41,438 nucleotides of DNA from Chitinophaga pinensis. Lineage in GTDB: Bacteria > Bacteroidota > Bacteroidia > NS11-12g > UBA955. The notes beneath the pieces are model-generated. The model was not told the DNA's origin. It did no database searches and saw only the letters and a program-made list of their open reading frames with translations. Positions 18,665 through 27,273 of this stretch are shown here, one piece after another. Each line of letters starts with the position of its first letter. Position 1 is the stretch's first letter. The stretch covers positions 1 through 41,438 of the forward strand of contig CAMDDG010000019.1 of assembly GCA_945890895.1 (NCBI GenBank), read 5' to 3'. The position numbers were made by a program, and so were the translations under genes.

Positions 18665-19876
18665 GTGCACGAAACCAAAAAAAAACACGAAAAAGCCATA
18701 CTTATTGGTATTCAAACTCAAGACCAAGACATACCAATTGATGAATATTTAGATGAATTGGAACAACTATGCTTTACCTCTGGAGCAAATGCAGTGAAAC
18801 GATTCACACAAAAATTAGAGCATCCCAACCCTAAAACCTTTGTAGGTACGGGTAAAATAGAAGAGATTGCAGAATTCTGCAAAGCTGAATCTGTTGATAT
18901 CGCAATATTTGATGATGATTTGAGTCCTGCACAAAAACGAAATGTAGAACAAATACTTACAGATGTAAAAGTTTTAACCCGAACCCACCTAATTCTGGAC
19001 ATATTTGCAAAAAATGCAAAAACAGCACAAGCTAAAACTCAGGTTGAATTGGCACAGAGTATTTTCATGCTACCAAGATTAACCGGTTTATGGACTCACT
19101 TAAGTAAACAAAAAGGGGGTATTGGAATGAAGGGTCCTGGAGAAACGGAAATCGAAACCGACCGCCGTGCACTTCGGAACCGAATTTCACTTCTAAAAGA
19201 AAAATTAGAACACATCGACAAAATTGGTAAAACTCAACGTTCAGCTCGCGATGGAATGTATCGTGCGGCATTGGTGGGTTATACAAACGTGGGTAAAAGC
19301 ACCATAATGAACCTACTTTCACGTTCAGATGTTTTAGTTGAAAATAAATTATTCGCAACACTAGATGCTACTGTTAGAAAAGTGGTATTTCCTTTCACTA
19401 CATCTAACGCTGCAGTTTCGGTTGAAGGTGAATTAATCGATTTAACCGAAAATATTCCCATTTTACTGAGCGACACTGTTGGTTTCATACGCAAACTCCC
19501 AACGTTATTGGTTGAAAGTTTCAAAAGCACTTTAGCTGAAGCTTTAGAGGCAGACATTCTAATACACGTTGTAGATATTTCAAATCCAAAATTTGAAGAT
19601 CAAATGATTGCAGTAAAAGAAACGCTTCACAGCATCGGTGCTTCCAATAAACCAGAAATCATAGTATTTAACAAAGTGGATGCATTTAAAGAAAATGATG
19701 ATTTTTTTGTTGGGAATACAGGATTAAACATCCGACAATTTGAAGCAAGTTGGATTGCAAAAGAAAATGCGCCCGCAGTATTTATTTCTGCAAAAGGCGC
19801 ATTGAACATCGCGAAACTCCGCGAAATGATTGTTTCAGAGATAATTAAAGCATCTCCAAAACAATTCCGATTTTAA
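18665..19876 (+). CDS. hflX: Ribosome-associated GTPase HflX
   Basis: This 403-residue protein is full length for HflX. The N-terminal HflX domain (about residues 1-190) ends in the glycine-rich GPGETEIETDRR (157-168) and a coiled helical linker. The GTPase domain has G1 GYTNVGKS (205-212), G3 DTVG (270-273), G4 NKVD (336-339) and G5 SAKG near the end. HflX binds the 50S subunit and splits stalled or hibernating ribosomes, notably after heat stress. The start is GTG at 18665 and no ATG exists near it. The gene ends 12 bp from the convergent DUF2795 gene. Confidence 0.96.
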   Translation: MHETKKKHEKAILIGIQTQDQDIPIDEYLDELEQLCFTSGANAVKRFTQKLEHPNPKTFVGTGKIEEIAEFCKAESVDIAIFDDDLSPAQKRNVEQILTDVKVLTRTHLILDIFAKNAKTAQAKTQVELAQSIFMLPRLTGLWTHLSKQKGGIGMKGPGETEIETDRRALRNRISLLKEKLEHIDKIGKTQRSARDGMYRAALVGYTNVGKSTIMNLLSRSDVLVENKLFATLDATVRKVVFPFTTSNAAVSVEGELIDLTENIPILLSDTVGFIRKLPTLLVESFKSTLAEALEADILIHVVDISNPKFEDQMIAVKETLHSIGASNKPEIIVFNKVDAFKENDDFFVGNTGLNIRQFEASWIAKENAPAVFISAKGALNIAKLREMIVSEIIKASPKQFRF

Positions 19877-19888
19877 AATTTTTAATGA

Positions 19889-20110
19889 TTAAAGTTCGTC
19901 CTCATTGAAGAAGTAGTCATCATCCGTTGGATAATCACTCCAAATTTCTTCGATGCTCTCGTAGGGCTCACCATCATCTTCCAATTCTTGCAAATTTTCT
20001 ATAACCTCCAAAGGAGCTCCAGAGCGAATAGCATAATCAATTAATTCATCTTTTGTAGCAGGCCATGGAGCATCGTCCAAATAACTTACTAACTCTAACG
20101 TCCAGTACAT
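19889..20110 (-). CDS. DUF2795 small protein
   Basis: This 73-residue protein starts MYWTLELVSYLDDAPWPATKDELIDYAIR and continues GAPLEVIENLQELEDDGEPYESIEEIW. That is the helical DUF2795 pattern, in which the WPATKxELIxYA stretch is the core. The C-terminal 20 residues are strongly acidic (DYPTDDD, NEDEL). The family is small, cytosolic and widespread, and its function is not established. A possible promoter lies upstream: TTG, 19 bp, then TATTTTCG (20134-20141), one base off the -7 consensus and 23 bases before the ATG. Confidence 0.9.
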   Translation of the reverse strand: MYWTLELVSYLDDAPWPATKDELIDYAIRSGAPLEVIENLQELEDDGEPYESIEEIWSDYPTDDDYFFNEDEL

Positions 20111-20133
20111 AAATAAAAAGTTTAATTTTCTCG

Positions 20134-20163
20134 CGAAAATATGTTTTTATTTCAATAACTCAA
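20134..20163 (-). promoter_or_regulatory. Possible promoter of the DUF2795 gene
   Basis: On the minus strand a TTG (20161-20163) is followed after 19 bp by TATTTTCG (20134-20141). The spacing fits the Bacteroidota TTG-N17-23-TAnnTTTG layout, but one -7 base is off. Confidence 0.3.
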
Positions 20164-20186
20164 GTCAAATTTGCATTACCTTCTTT

Positions 20187-20834
20187 ATGCACCCCGATTG
20201 GCAAAACAATTTACACGTATATTCTGAAAATTTTTCCTCTCAAGAACCTCTCTATTTAAAAGACCTGGTGGCTTTTACGTGGAAAAAAACCACGAATCCA
20301 AGAATGTTAAGTGGACATCTTCAAGGAAGACTTTTAGCACTACTTGTAGCCATGAATCAACCCAAAAACATTCTTGAAATTGGATCGTTCACCGGTTATT
20401 CCACTGCATGTTTGACAGAAAACTTACATCCTCAATCAAAAATCACTGCCGTAGAAGCCGATGCAGAGGTACTTTTTAAAGCCAAATCTTTTTGGGCTAA
20501 CTACCCGTTTATGAACAAAGTAAATTGGATGAATCTATCGGGGTTAGAATTTCTCCAAAACACCAACGAAAAATTTGATTTTGTGTTTATTGATGCCGAT
20601 AAACGGAATTATCTTTCCTATTTCAATTTGTGCTTCCCGAAGATAACTTCAGGGGGTATTATGATTTTCGACAATACATTGTGGAGCGGAAAAGTAACCG
20701 ATTCAACATTACAGGAGAAAGATTTAGATACCAAAATTATGCATGAATTTAATGAATTAGTGGCGCAAGAAAAAAACTGGAAAACACTTTTACTGCCAAT
20801 TCGAGATGGCTTAACTATTATCCGTTTTGATTAA
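20187..20834 (+). CDS. Class I SAM-dependent O-methyltransferase
   Basis: This 215-residue protein has the COMT/CCoAOMT-like methyltransferase fold. The SAM motif is ILEIGSFTGYSTACL (about residues 70-84), the acidic strand-2 motif is ITAVEADAEV, and the metal/substrate motifs are FVFIDADKRNY and IMIFDNTLWSGKV. Members methylate catechol-type or other small hydroxyl substrates with a divalent metal, or are of unknown substrate in many bacteria. Bacteroidota copies are often annotated only as O-methyltransferase. The ATG follows TACCTTCT, a two-base-off version of the -7 box. The downstream MarR gene is convergent, so no operon partner hints at the substrate. Confidence 0.9.
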   Translation: MHPDWQNNLHVYSENFSSQEPLYLKDLVAFTWKKTTNPRMLSGHLQGRLLALLVAMNQPKNILEIGSFTGYSTACLTENLHPQSKITAVEADAEVLFKAKSFWANYPFMNKVNWMNLSGLEFLQNTNEKFDFVFIDADKRNYLSYFNLCFPKITSGGIMIFDNTLWSGKVTDSTLQEKDLDTKIMHEFNELVAQEKNWKTLLLPIRDGLTIIRFD

Positions 20835-20850
20835 CTATTTATGTTAAAAT

Positions 20851-20890
20851 CAAGGATTTCAACTACCCTCTTCAAGAATTTCAACTACCC
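20851..20890. repeat. Two-copy 22-bp direct repeat
   Basis: Eighteen bases at 20851-20868 (CAAGGATTTCAACTACCC) recur at 20873-20890 with one change (G to A), a period of 22 bp. The repeat fills the gap between the convergent O-methyltransferase and MarR genes. It is too short to be assigned to a known element. Confidence 0.8.
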
Positions 20891-20899
20891 ACCGCAATT

Positions 20900-21349
20900 T
20901 TAACCCCGCATTTTATCAAGTAAATCGCTCAAAATCATCGCTTCATCTTCAGTTAAATTGAATTTTACTTTATTCAATTCAAATATTATTGGATCAATTT
21001 TTCGCAACACTTCCATACCCGTTTCATTAATTCGGATGTTCATTTTTCTCTTATTTGCAGCATCAACACAGCGATCAATATAATCCATATTCAACAATCG
21101 GTCGCACAATCGAGTTAAATCCGGGTTTTTATCCAACATTACTTCTTTGATCTCAGATGGGTTCAAAGAGTCGGGATACTTACCCCTTAAAATCCTCAAA
21201 ACATTGTATTGCTGAGACGTGATTTTATAGTTTTTGAACACCTGTCGGAACTGATCTTCCAGCCAACTATTGGTAAACATAATATTTACCACTGCCTTAT
21301 GCACATTGGATTGGAATTTACTTTGCTTGAGTTCGTTTTCTATTTTCAC
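20900..21349 (-). CDS. MarR-family transcriptional regulator
   Basis: This 149-residue protein has the winged-helix layout of MarR. It has an N-terminal dimer helix (KAVVNIMFTNSWLEDQF), the helix-turn-helix region following ITSQQYNVLRILRG with PSEIKEVMLDKNPDLTRLCDRL, a wing (RCVDAANKRKMNIRI) and a C-terminal helix. Relatives in Bacteroidota sense small aromatic ligands or oxidants. The start is GTG at 21349 because no in-frame ATG lies upstream and family members begin with a similar MKIE stretch. It is divergent from kynU, 125 bp away, which makes kynU a candidate target, but no clear operator palindrome was seen in that gap. Confidence 0.9.
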   Translation of the reverse strand: MKIENELKQSKFQSNVHKAVVNIMFTNSWLEDQFRQVFKNYKITSQQYNVLRILRGKYPDSLNPSEIKEVMLDKNPDLTRLCDRLLNMDYIDRCVDAANKRKMNIRINETGMEVLRKIDPIIFELNKVKFNLTEDEAMILSDLLDKMRG

Positions 21350-21457
21350 TTTGAATGGATTTTGATGAGTAATTTTTTATCTTTTTCCTTTTTCGGGGGA
21401 TGCCTATTCCTTCCACAAGAAAGGAGAATTTCACGATGCAAAGAAAATAAAAAAAAC

Positions 21458-21465
21458 TAACTTTG
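21458..21465 (+). promoter_or_regulatory. -7 promoter box of kynU
   Basis: TAACTTTG is a full match to TAnnTTTG and ends nine bases before the ATG at 21475. It fixes the kynU start: a TTG at 21463 in the same frame lies inside the box. Confidence 0.5.
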
Positions 21466-21474
21466 AGGTCAATT

Positions 21475-22746
21475 ATGAATTTTCACAATACCCTTAAATT
21501 TGCGCAAGAAAAAGACCAACAAGATTCATTAAAGGAATTTAGAAACGAATTTATTTTCACCTCGGATAATTCAGGAAACCCTCAGCTATATTTTTGTGGT
21601 AATTCTTTAGGTTTACAACCAAAAAATGCAAAAAATGCACTGGAAAACGAATTGACAGATTGGGCAAAATGGGGAGTAGAAGGACATTTTCACGGTCGCA
21701 AACCTTGGTTTCATTATCATAAGTTTTTAACCGACTATTCCGCTGAGGTAGTTGGTGCAAAACCCATTGAAGTTGTTGTAATGAATCAACTTACAGTGAA
21801 TTTGCATTTATTAATGGCAAGTTTCTATCAACCCTCCAAACAACGCTATAAAATTATTATGGAAGCGGGAGCTTTCCCTTCTGACATGTATGCCGTAGAA
21901 AGTCAAGTGCGTTTTCATGGTTACAACTATGATGATGCAGTAATAGAATTAAAACCTCGCGATGGTGAACATACACTTAGAACCGAAGATATCCTTCAGT
22001 CCATTGAAGATCATAAAGATGAAATCGCGCTTGTGTTTTTCAGTGGTGTTCAATATTATACAGGACAATTATTTGACATTCAAAAAATAACTCAAAAAGC
22101 ACATGAAATTGGGGCATTTGCAGGTTTTGATTTGGCCCATGCAGCGGGAAATGCTGAAATGAAATTACATGATTGGGGTGTAGATTTTGCCGCCTGGTGT
22201 TCTTATAAATACCTAAACTCAGGTCCAGGAAATGTTTCAGGCGTATTTATTCACGAGAAGCATTCTACCAATCCTAATACCTTCAGACTTTCAGGTTGGT
22301 GGGGTTATAGAGAAGACAAACGATTCCTGATGCAACGTGGATATCAACCCGAGCCAGGAGCTGCTGGCTGGCAAATGTCTAATGCGCCTGTTTTTGGAAT
22401 GGCTGTTCATTTGTCTTCATTAGAGTTATTTCATAAGGCTGGAATTCACAACCTTCGAAATAAAAGCATCGAACTAACCAACTTTTTAGAGTATGTGCTT
22501 CAACAAGTACAAATTGAAAATCCAAAACTCAAATTTGAAATCATAACACCAAACAATCCAAATGAACGTGGCGCACAATTATCTTTATTGGTTCTAGAGA
22601 ATGGGAAAAACATATTCGACCATCTAACCAATAACCAGATTATTACTGATTGGAGAGAACCCAATGTAATCAGAATTGCACCTACACCCATGTACAATTC
22701 TTTTGAAGATGTGTTTAAATTAGGGGAAGTATTATCTAAGTATTAA
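21475..22746 (+). CDS. kynU: Kynureninase
   Basis: This 423-residue PLP enzyme is of normal length for kynureninase. Visible marks are FCGNSLGLQPK, the aspartate that pairs with the PLP ring in GFDLAHAAGN (Asp219), and the Schiff-base lysine in WCSYKYLNSGPGN (Lys245). WWGYREDKRF and the later PVFGMAVHLSSLE also fit. It hydrolyses kynurenine or 3-hydroxykynurenine to anthranilate or 3-hydroxyanthranilate plus alanine, in tryptophan breakdown or NAD synthesis from tryptophan. No other kynurenine-pathway gene is in the window. The ATG at 21475 is preferred to a TTG four codons upstream, which falls inside the -7 box. The divergent MarR gene is the nearest regulator. Confidence 0.96.
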   Translation: MNFHNTLKFAQEKDQQDSLKEFRNEFIFTSDNSGNPQLYFCGNSLGLQPKNAKNALENELTDWAKWGVEGHFHGRKPWFHYHKFLTDYSAEVVGAKPIEVVVMNQLTVNLHLLMASFYQPSKQRYKIIMEAGAFPSDMYAVESQVRFHGYNYDDAVIELKPRDGEHTLRTEDILQSIEDHKDEIALVFFSGVQYYTGQLFDIQKITQKAHEIGAFAGFDLAHAAGNAEMKLHDWGVDFAAWCSYKYLNSGPGNVSGVFIHEKHSTNPNTFRLSGWWGYREDKRFLMQRGYQPEPGAAGWQMSNAPVFGMAVHLSSLELFHKAGIHNLRNKSIELTNFLEYVLQQVQIENPKLKFEIITPNNPNERGAQLSLLVLENGKNIFDHLTNNQIITDWREPNVIRIAPTPMYNSFEDVFKLGEVLSKY

Positions 22747-22860
22747 CCATCCTCAAAAATAACCGTTAATTAAATTCAAATTTCATCCGTAAAACAATTG
22801 CTTTAGTCAATTATTTATGGTTTAAAAGAATCTTTTAAAACTGAATTGACACTAAAATTG

Positions 22861-22868
22861 TAGCTTTG
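22861..22868 (+). promoter_or_regulatory. -7 promoter box of ftsH
   Basis: TAGCTTTG fits TAnnTTTG. It lies 89 bases before the ftsH ATG, giving this gene a much longer leader than its neighbours. A TTGAC occurs upstream at 22846-22850, but only 12 bp away, less than the usual 17-23 bp. Confidence 0.45.
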
Positions 22869-22920
22869 TGTAAAAGGAAATTTAATTCTTTTGTTGGTGT
22901 ACGTTTTTAATACTTTCAAC

Positions 22921-22953
22921 ATGAGAATTACCCAACTTAATAAATACGAATAA
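22921..22953 (+). CDS. Possible ten-codon leader ORF before ftsH
   Basis: An ATG at 22921 opens the peptide [10 protein letters not shown] and stops at TAA 22951-22953, four bases before the ftsH ATG. It lies within the leader predicted from the -7 box at 22861. An upstream ORF so close could couple or tune FtsH translation. It may also be chance. No nearby ribosome-binding sequence is visible, as expected for this phylum. Confidence 0.25.
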   Translation: MRITQLNKYE

Positions 22954-22957
22954 CAGA

Positions 22958-25111
22958 ATGATCGAAGAACCAAAAGCTCCCAAACAAAAACCCAATGGTT
23001 TTAAATTTAATCACTATTGGATTTATGGAATACTTTTCATTGTCTTTTTAGCATTAAACTTTCTTCCAAGAAGTGGCGGTCAAGCAGCCAACTGGAATGA
23101 GGTTCGAGAAATGGTTTTAAAAGGCGACGTAAAAGAACTTAAGCTCATTAACGATAGATACTTGGAAGTTTATCTAACCAAAGAAGCTACTGAACAAAAA
23201 AACCACTCAAAAGCTAAACGCCGTGAAGATATGTTCGGTCAAACCGAACCCAACTATTCTTTTGAAATAGAGAAAGGTTATTTCAATGATGAGATTAAAG
23301 ACCTCAAAAAACAATTAGATAATCCCAATTCTTTAGTTCTAAAATACGAAAGTCAAAGTGATATTTTTGGTCAACTTTTTCAATGGATTTTCTTTATCGC
23401 CATTTTCTTAATTTTCTGGAATCTTGCATTCAAACGCATGGGTGGTGGTGGAGGTTCTGGTGGTGGACCCAATATATTTTCTATTGGTAGGGCTAGAGCA
23501 CAATTATTCGATAAAGACACAAAAGTTAACGTTTCGTTCAAAGATGTTGCTGGACTCGAAGAAGCAAAAGAAGAAATTATGGAAATCGTTGATTTCCTAA
23601 AAAATCCTAAAAAATACACAGACCTTGGAGGTAAAATACCCAAAGGCGCTCTTCTTGTTGGCCCTCCAGGCACAGGTAAAACATTGCTTGCTAAAGCGGT
23701 AGCTGGAGAAGCCGGTGTTCCTTTCTTCTCTTTATCGGGTTCCGACTTTGTTGAAATGTTTGTCGGGGTTGGTGCAAGCCGTGTGCGTGACCTTTTTAAA
23801 CAAGCCAAAGAAAAAGCTCCTGCCATTATTTTCATCGATGAAATTGATGCAATAGGTAGAGCAAGAGGTAAAAATTTAGTTCAAAGTTCTAACGACGAAA
23901 GAGAAAATACCCTGAATCAGCTTCTTGCTGAAATGGATGGATTCGGCACGGATTCCGGTGTAATTATTCTGGCTGCAACAAACAGAGCTGACATATTAGA
24001 TAGCGCCTTGATGCGTCCAGGTAGATTCGACCGACAAATCTCTGTAGATCGTCCAGATATCGTGGGGCGTGAACAGATTTTTGGTGTTCATCTTAGACCG
24101 TTAACTAAGTTAAGTCCTGATGTAGATGCGCATAAATTAGCACTTCAGACTCCTGGTTTTGCTGGCGCTGAAATTGCCAACGTGTGTAACGAAGCTGCTT
24201 TAATCGCTGCAAGAAGAAATAAAACGGTTGTTGAAATGAAAGACTTCCAAGATGCCATTGATCGAGTAATTGGTGGTTTAGAAAAGAAAAATAAAATAAT
24301 TTCCCCCGAAGAGAAGAAAATAGTTGCCTACCATGAAGCTGGGCACGCAGTGGCTGGTTGGTTCCTGGAATTTGCTGATCCTTTGCTTAAAGTATCCATT
24401 GTACCTCGTGGTGTAGCAGCATTGGGTTATGCTCAATATCTCCCGAAAGAACAATATTTATATCGTACAGAGCAATTATTAGACTCTATGTGCATGACAC
24501 TAGGAGGAAGAGCTGCAGAGCAAATCTTCTTCGGAAAAGTGTCTACAGGTGCCCAAAACGATTTAGAGCGTATTACCAAATTGGCTTACAGTATGGTTAC
24601 AATATATGGTATGAGCGACAAGGTAGGCCAAGTTAGTTATAACGATCCAACGGGTGAATATGGTTATCAAAAACCCTATTCTGAAACAACAGCTGAAATC
24701 ATTGACAAAGAAGTTAGATCGATGATTGATGCCGCATATCAAAGAACCATACAGTTACTTACCGAGAAAAAAGCGCAAGTTGAAACAATTGCTTTGGAAT
24801 TGTTAAGTAAGGAAATTATTTTCAAGCAGGATATTGAGCGATTAATTGGAAATCGACCCTTTGAAGAGGGAGAAGTTGCCCAACAAGTTGCAGAACTTAA
24901 TCAACGTCAATCGTTGATTGAATCAAATTCAAATTCCGAAAATTCACTTCATTCTGAGGAAGTAAATGAGCCATCTGAACATGAGAGTACATCAACTTCT
25001 CAAACAAAGGATTATGAGGTAGAATCAACAGATTTTACCGAGAATTCAGATTCTGATTCAAACATTGACTCAGATAACATTAGAAGCGAAGAAAAAAATA
25101 CAGAAAATTAA
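22958..25111 (+). CDS. ftsH: ATP-dependent zinc metalloprotease FtsH
   Basis: This 717-residue membrane protease is complete. Two membrane segments (about residues 20-37 and 138-158) bracket a periplasmic domain and are followed by a Gly-rich linker. The AAA+ module has Walker A GPPGTGKT (235-242), Walker B IIFIDEID (290-297) and the second region of homology with MRPGRFDRQ. The zinc site is HEAGH (459-463). FtsH degrades misfolded membrane proteins and regulatory proteins. The last 70 residues form a Ser/Glu/Asp-rich, low-complexity acidic tail. In many Bacteroidota ftsH follows rsfS; here kynU precedes it instead, though it has its own -7 box and a 90-base leader with a small ORF. A strong terminator follows the stop codon. 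Confidence 0.97.
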   Translation: MIEEPKAPKQKPNGFKFNHYWIYGILFIVFLALNFLPRSGGQAANWNEVREMVLKGDVKELKLINDRYLEVYLTKEATEQKNHSKAKRREDMFGQTEPNYSFEIEKGYFNDEIKDLKKQLDNPNSLVLKYESQSDIFGQLFQWIFFIAIFLIFWNLAFKRMGGGGGSGGGPNIFSIGRARAQLFDKDTKVNVSFKDVAGLEEAKEEIMEIVDFLKNPKKYTDLGGKIPKGALLVGPPGTGKTLLAKAVAGEAGVPFFSLSGSDFVEMFVGVGASRVRDLFKQAKEKAPAIIFIDEIDAIGRARGKNLVQSSNDERENTLNQLLAEMDGFGTDSGVIILAATNRADILDSALMRPGRFDRQISVDRPDIVGREQIFGVHLRPLTKLSPDVDAHKLALQTPGFAGAEIANVCNEAALIAARRNKTVVEMKDFQDAIDRVIGGLEKKNKIISPEEKKIVAYHEAGHAVAGWFLEFADPLLKVSIVPRGVAALGYAQYLPKEQYLYRTEQLLDSMCMTLGGRAAEQIFFGKVSTGAQNDLERITKLAYSMVTIYGMSDKVGQVSYNDPTGEYGYQKPYSETTAEIIDKEVRSMIDAAYQRTIQLLTEKKAQVETIALELLSKEIIFKQDIERLIGNRPFEEGEVAQQVAELNQRQSLIESNSNSENSLHSEEVNEPSEHESTSTSQTKDYEVESTDFTENSDSDSNIDSDNIRSEEKNTEN

Positions 25112-25139
25112 TCTACTTTCATTCATTAGTTTAGAATAT

Positions 25140-25176
25140 AAAAAAGGGCTGTCTCTAACAAAGACAGCCCTTTTTT
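25140..25176. terminator. Strong bidirectional rho-independent terminator
   Basis: A 15-bp perfect stem (arms 25140-25154 and 25162-25176, core GGGCTGTCT/AGACAGCCC) encloses a seven-base loop. It has an A-run before and a T-run after, so it works on both strands. It sits 28 bases after ftsH and 63 bases from the stop of the convergent MsbA-like gene. Confidence 0.92.
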
Positions 25177-25239
25177 CATTAACAAACAGGATTTGTCAAC
25201 CTATTGGGAATTAAAATTAGCCTGAAATGAGCGAATTAT

Positions 25240-27063
25240 TTAACCCAATTCCTGCAATTGAATTAGGTTATAATACAATCCCTTTTGTGCTATTAATTCC
25301 TTGTGATTTCCCAATTCAACTACTTTACCTTTATCCATCACAATAATTTTATCAGCATGCATTACTGTACTCAAACGGTGAGCAATAACTAAACTCGTTC
25401 TATTTGTCATCAGCGTTTCAAGAGCTTCTTGTACTGCCTTTTCGCTTTGACTATCTAAGGCAGATGTAGCTTCATCCAAAATCAATATCTCTGGATTTTT
25501 AAGTAATGCGCGTGCTATGGAAAGTCGTTGTTTCTGTCCACCGGATAATTTACCCCCTCTTTCGCCAATTTCAGTATCATATCCATTCTTCATCGACAAA
25601 ATAAATTCATGAGCGTGAGCCGCCTTACAAGCGCTTATAATATCATCTAAACTTACATCCGGCAACCCCAATGCCACATTATTTCGAACAGAATCATTAA
25701 ACAATATACTTTCCTGACTTACAACTCCAATTAAACTTCGCAGATCTTCCTGTTTAAAATTACGAATATCCGTCCCATCAATAGTAATACTACCAGCGGA
25801 AACATCATAAAAGCGAGCCAATAAATCTGTAATAGTAGTTTTACCCGCACCTGACGGACCAACAAGTGCCACTATTTCACCTTTCTTAATGTCAATCTTG
25901 ATATCGTTCAAAACTGGAATACCTGAACTATACTGAAAATGTACATTATTGAAGGAAATGGTCTCTTTAAACTTAACTTCCACTGGATTACTAGGCTCTT
26001 CTACCATTACTGGAGCTGTTACTAACTCTTGAATTCTTTCTAAGCTAGCCATTCCTTTTTGAGCCGCATATAATGCATTTGAAAACGCTTTAAAGGGAGG
26101 AATTAATTGACTGAAAATAGCGAAATACGTTAAGAAAAATTCTGGATCCAGTTCATTTCTGAAAACCATGCTACCACCTAACCACAGTAATACTGCTGAC
26201 ACTGAAATACCAATTGTTTCAGAGATAGGGGATGACAAATCATATCGACGTTGAACCGAAATATTATTTTTGGTATATTCAAGATCCTGTTGACTATAAC
26301 GATTAAAAAAGAATTTGGATGCATTAAATGATTTAATGATTCGAATACCTCCAAGTGTTTCCTCAAACGAACTCATTACTTTACCGAGAAGCTGTTGATT
26401 CTTAGAAGATTTTCTCCGCAAAGACCTTCCGATTAACCCAATAATCAGAGCTGTGATAGGTAAAAAAAGCAATATATAAAGAGTTAACTTTAGAGATAGC
26501 ACCACTAAAGCAACCATAAAAATAATAATATTCAATGGTTGAAAATATAAAGCTTCCAAAGAAACCATTAAAGCAAACTCAATCTCTTTAATATCATTAC
26601 TCATTCTAGAAATTAGGTCACCTTTTCTTTCATTATTAAAAAATGCAATGGGTAGTTTCAGACACTTTTCATAAATATCCAGCCGCATTTTTCTAACACT
26701 TCTGTTGCGAATTAATACCATAAAATTCATTGCCGTAAATCGAGAAATATTCTTCAACACGGTAATTACTACTAAACCAATGCTTAAATATGCAAGTGCT
26801 TTATAGGGTTGGCCCAAAGCAATGTTGGCAAACCAATTTAAAAATGAATCGTAAACAGCGGAAAACCACTCACCTACTCCATGTGCTCCAGACTTTAACT
26901 TAGTTGTATCCTGATCCTTAGAGAACAAAAAGCGTAAAACAGGCATGATCATCAGCAGTGAAGCCAATTGAAACACGATATAAAAAAGGTTAAACAGGAA
27001 ATTGCCAAAAATGAGCCCCTTGTAGTCAGAGGCGTATTTTAAAAATTTAAATACAGCTTTCAA
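25240..27063 (-). CDS. MsbA-like ABC exporter (half-transporter)
   Basis: This 607-residue protein fuses a six-helix membrane domain (about residues 15-330) to an ATPase domain. It has Walker A GPSGAGKT (402-409), a Q-loop VVSQE, the signature LSGGQ (506-510), Walker B ILILDE (526-531) and an H-loop His at 562. It should work as a homodimer and export a hydrophobic or lipid substrate. Lipid A-core flipping (MsbA) is the best-known role, but the substrate cannot be read from sequence. The start is TTG at 27063: it gives the (M)KAVFKFLKYA opening of relatives and lies seven bases after the -7 box TAACTTTG. A second ABC half-transporter lies at 31403. Confidence 0.9.
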   Translation of the reverse strand: MKAVFKFLKYASDYKGLIFGNFLFNLFYIVFQLASLLMIMPVLRFLFSKDQDTTKLKSGAHGVGEWFSAVYDSFLNWFANIALGQPYKALAYLSIGLVVITVLKNISRFTAMNFMVLIRNRSVRKMRLDIYEKCLKLPIAFFNNERKGDLISRMSNDIKEIEFALMVSLEALYFQPLNIIIFMVALVVLSLKLTLYILLFLPITALIIGLIGRSLRRKSSKNQQLLGKVMSSFEETLGGIRIIKSFNASKFFFNRYSQQDLEYTKNNISVQRRYDLSSPISETIGISVSAVLLWLGGSMVFRNELDPEFFLTYFAIFSQLIPPFKAFSNALYAAQKGMASLERIQELVTAPVMVEEPSNPVEVKFKETISFNNVHFQYSSGIPVLNDIKIDIKKGEIVALVGPSGAGKTTITDLLARFYDVSAGSITIDGTDIRNFKQEDLRSLIGVVSQESILFNDSVRNNVALGLPDVSLDDIISACKAAHAHEFILSMKNGYDTEIGERGGKLSGGQKQRLSIARALLKNPEILILDEATSALDSQSEKAVQEALETLMTNRTSLVIAHRLSTVMHADKIIVMDKGKVVELGNHKELIAQKGLYYNLIQLQELG

Positions 27064-27070
27064 ATCAGAA

Positions 27071-27078
27071 CAAAGTTA
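27071..27078 (-). promoter_or_regulatory. -7 promoter box of the MsbA-like gene
   Basis: The minus strand reads TAACTTTG, a full match to TAnnTTTG. Seven bases separate it from the TTG start. The same box sequence precedes kynU and purD. Confidence 0.5.
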
Positions 27079-27224
27079 CAAATTAGTAGAATCAATCCGT
27101 ATACCTCATCAAATATACATGATTCAAAATCTAGTTAAAATTCCATCATTAATTTACTAAATACACTGGCCACCTACGCAAGAGTTTAAAAATCAAATAT
27201 GAATCACCCAAAAAAATGAGTAAA

Positions 27225-27256
27225 AAAAAGGGGACAACGTTGGTTATCCCCTTTTT
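27225..27256 (-). terminator. Rho-independent terminator after the Calx-beta gene
   Basis: GGGGA and TCCCC arms flank an inner AAC/GTT pairing with a CAAC loop. On the minus strand the one imperfect position is a U-G wobble, so the hairpin is better for minus transcription. A-rich and T-rich runs border it. It lies 18 bases past the stop of the 1070-residue gene. Confidence 0.8.
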
Positions 27257-27273
27257 CAATGAATATTAAAACC

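Noticed and set aside
21350..21457. MarR operator in the gap before kynU
   Set aside because: No clear inverted repeat was found in the gap, so a specific operator cannot be assigned.
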